Part shown: in pieces, positions 22,357 to 23,407 of the stretch | How positions within the stretch are numbered: position 1 is the stretch's first letter | Layout of the letters: each line of letters opens with the position of its first letter | DNA from: an uncultured Lentisphaeria bacterium | GTDB lineage: Bacteria; Verrucomicrobiota; Lentisphaeria; Victivallales; UBA1829 | Assembly (NCBI GenBank): GCA_905211485.1 | Contig: CAJMAW010000038.1 | Span: 1-23,407 of the forward strand | Direction of reading: 5' to 3' | DNA: 23,407 nt | Notes under the pieces: model-generated | The model's input: the letters and a program-made list of their open reading frames with translations, nothing else | The model's database searches: none | What the model was told of the DNA's origin: nothing | Position numbers and translations under genes: made by a program

Positions 22357-23407
22357 GTCCCGTTTCTGTGAATGCGGTGGGTTTTGACGCTGATCCTGTA
22401 TCCTGCCCGCGGCCTCTCCAGTACCGGATTCTCCGGGAAAAGCCCATGATCGGAAACTATATACCTGTCATAGCGGACTTGCCAGGGATTTTCCGTTCCC
22501 GGAGCGGACTTTTTGCGGAGAATCCGCATCGGAGAACCGGCAAAGACATATTCCGTGCCCTCTTCCGAAAGAAGTGTGAGAGTCCGTTCCGTCCGTTTCC
22601 CCTCCCTGAGTGATTCAAAGTGTTCATGGCAATAAATCGCCGCCAGGTCCGAAAGGATGGCCGAAGCGGTCCTGCGCGGGTCTTCGGACCAGGGCTGGCC
22701 GGGTATCATTTCCCAGCGGCCGGGAACGCCGTCACGGTTCCCTGAAATGTCGTACAGCGTGATGCCGGAGGGCGTGACTGCGGCGGATTCCAGAATCCCT
22801 CTCTCGAAATCAATGGAAAGCAGGCAAAGCGCCGTGATCTTCCGGAATCCGTATTCCAGAAGTACGGAGGATTCCAGAAGCCACTTTCCCTTTTGCTCCG
22901 GAAAGTCTGCCCCGGAAGGGAAATCCCCGCTGGGAAGAATTGGAAGCGTATTATATTCAAAATTTTCTGTCGTGCATCCGGATCCTGTCCCGGATGCAAG
23001 TAAGAGAAGAAGAAGCAGAAGCGGAAGCGCTCCACGGCGGGACGCTTGCTTTGCCGGGTTTGTCCCATGAGCGGCGGAAGCGTTTTGCGTTTCCGCATTC
23101 TCATTTCCAAATTCATGGTCGAGTTCATGTGTTCTGCCGTTTTCTTCCAGACTGGCGTCCCCCACTTTCGTTTCCGGGGGAGACTGCGACGGAGATGATT
23201 GCGCAGAAAGCGGAGGTGCCTGAGCGGGATGAGACGATGGCAGAGCTTTGCGTTTTTTCAGAGCATGGAGTGCGGGAAGGAGAAAGACCGCTGTCAGACA
23301 GGCAAAGAAGATGCCGCAGAGAAGCGTGATTCCCGCGTCCCGCAGCATCGGATGCGTGGTGAAGACGACGGTCAATTCCCTCGCCGCCGCCGTGGCCGCC
23401 CTTCCAC
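22353..23407 (-). CDS. MMPL-family exporter C-terminus fused to DUF3261-like domain, 5' end outside window
   Basis: The frame is open to the right edge: 11 complete codons precede the possible TTG start at 23375, so the gene starts outside. The first visible part, 'TTHPMLRDAGITLLCGIFFACLTAVFLLPALHALKKRK', is the last helices of an MMPL/RND-type lipid exporter. It runs in frame into a ~60-residue Ser/Pro/Gln/Glu linker and a second hydrophobic stretch with a lipoprotein-like end (LPLLLLLLLLASGTGSGC; the lipobox is imperfect). A ~210-residue domain follows that resembles DUF3261 ('KITALCLLSIDFERGILESAAVTPSGITLYDISG'). MMPL exporters and DUF3261 lipoproteins are usual neighbours in aryl-polyene clusters but normally separate genes. 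No in-frame ATG occurs before the second domain. A GTG in the linker (VGDASL) could start a separate protein. Confidence 0.72.
   Translation of the reverse strand, partial: GRAATAAARELTVVFTTHPMLRDAGITLLCGIFFACLTAVFLLPALHALKKRKALPSSHPAQAPPLSAQSSPSQSPPETKVGDASLEENGRTHELDHEFGNENAETQNASAAHGTNPAKQASRRGALPLLLLLLLLASGTGSGCTTENFEYNTLPILPSGDFPSGADFPEQKGKWLLESSVLLEYGFRKITALCLLSIDFERGILESAAVTPSGITLYDISGNRDGVPGRWEMIPGQPWSEDPRRTASAILSDLAAIYCHEHFESLREGKRTERTLTLLSEEGTEYVFAGSPMRILRKKSAPGTENPWQVRYDRYIVSDHGLFPENPVLERPRAGYRISVKTHRIHRNGT

Overview
The window looks like a chromosomal segment of a Gram-negative, carbohydrate-degrading gut-type bacterium. The best guess is Lentisphaerota (Victivallales-like) or a close PVC relative. 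This rests on the combination of a DUF4838 hydrolase, GH20/GH123-type enzymes, a DUF6528-like secreted protein and an aryl-polyene/ladderane-like lipid cluster. It is inference, because no rRNA or other taxonomic marker is present. Shine-Dalgarno sites are mostly clear (GGAGG/AGGAGA), and many genes are joined by ATGA stop/start overlaps.

Region 1 (1-9974, all + strand) is a sugar-catabolic locus. It contains a DUF4838 hydrolase cut by the window edge, a GH20-type hexosaminidase, a LacI-family regulator, a GH16 enzyme overlapping the regulator by 4 bases, a galactonate-dehydratase-type enolase-superfamily enzyme, an SDR oxidoreductase and, after a gap with two CG-centred palindromes, a GH123-type hydrolase. 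GH20 and GH123 point to beta-N-acetylhexosamine/galactosamine-containing glycans. The GH20, GH16 and GH123 proteins show no signal peptide, which suggests that imported oligosaccharides are finished inside the cell.

Region 2 (10143-14496, all - strand) holds two tandem CE4-like deacetylases. Upstream of them, beyond a hairpin terminator, is a second group: signal peptidase I, a membrane-anchored NTF2-like small protein and a secreted DUF6528-like protein.

Region 3 (14706-15737, + strand) is an isolated pair of small beta-rich proteins of unknown function (113 and 115 aa), closed by a strong intrinsic terminator.

Region 4 (15879-23407, - strand) is a tightly coupled eight-gene run that continues past the right edge. 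In transcription order it encodes an MMPL exporter tail fused to a DUF3261-like domain, a FabZ-like hotdog protein without the usual acidic residue, a 4HBT thioesterase, a complete ketosynthase, a ketosynthase-like partner without the active-site cysteine, a B12-binding radical SAM enzyme, a GT2-DUF2062 fusion and an LpxL-like acyltransferase. This is the composition of an aryl-polyene-type cluster with an added radical SAM/B12 enzyme, and it is the most interesting part of the window: a candidate pathway for an unusual cell-envelope lipid or polyene.
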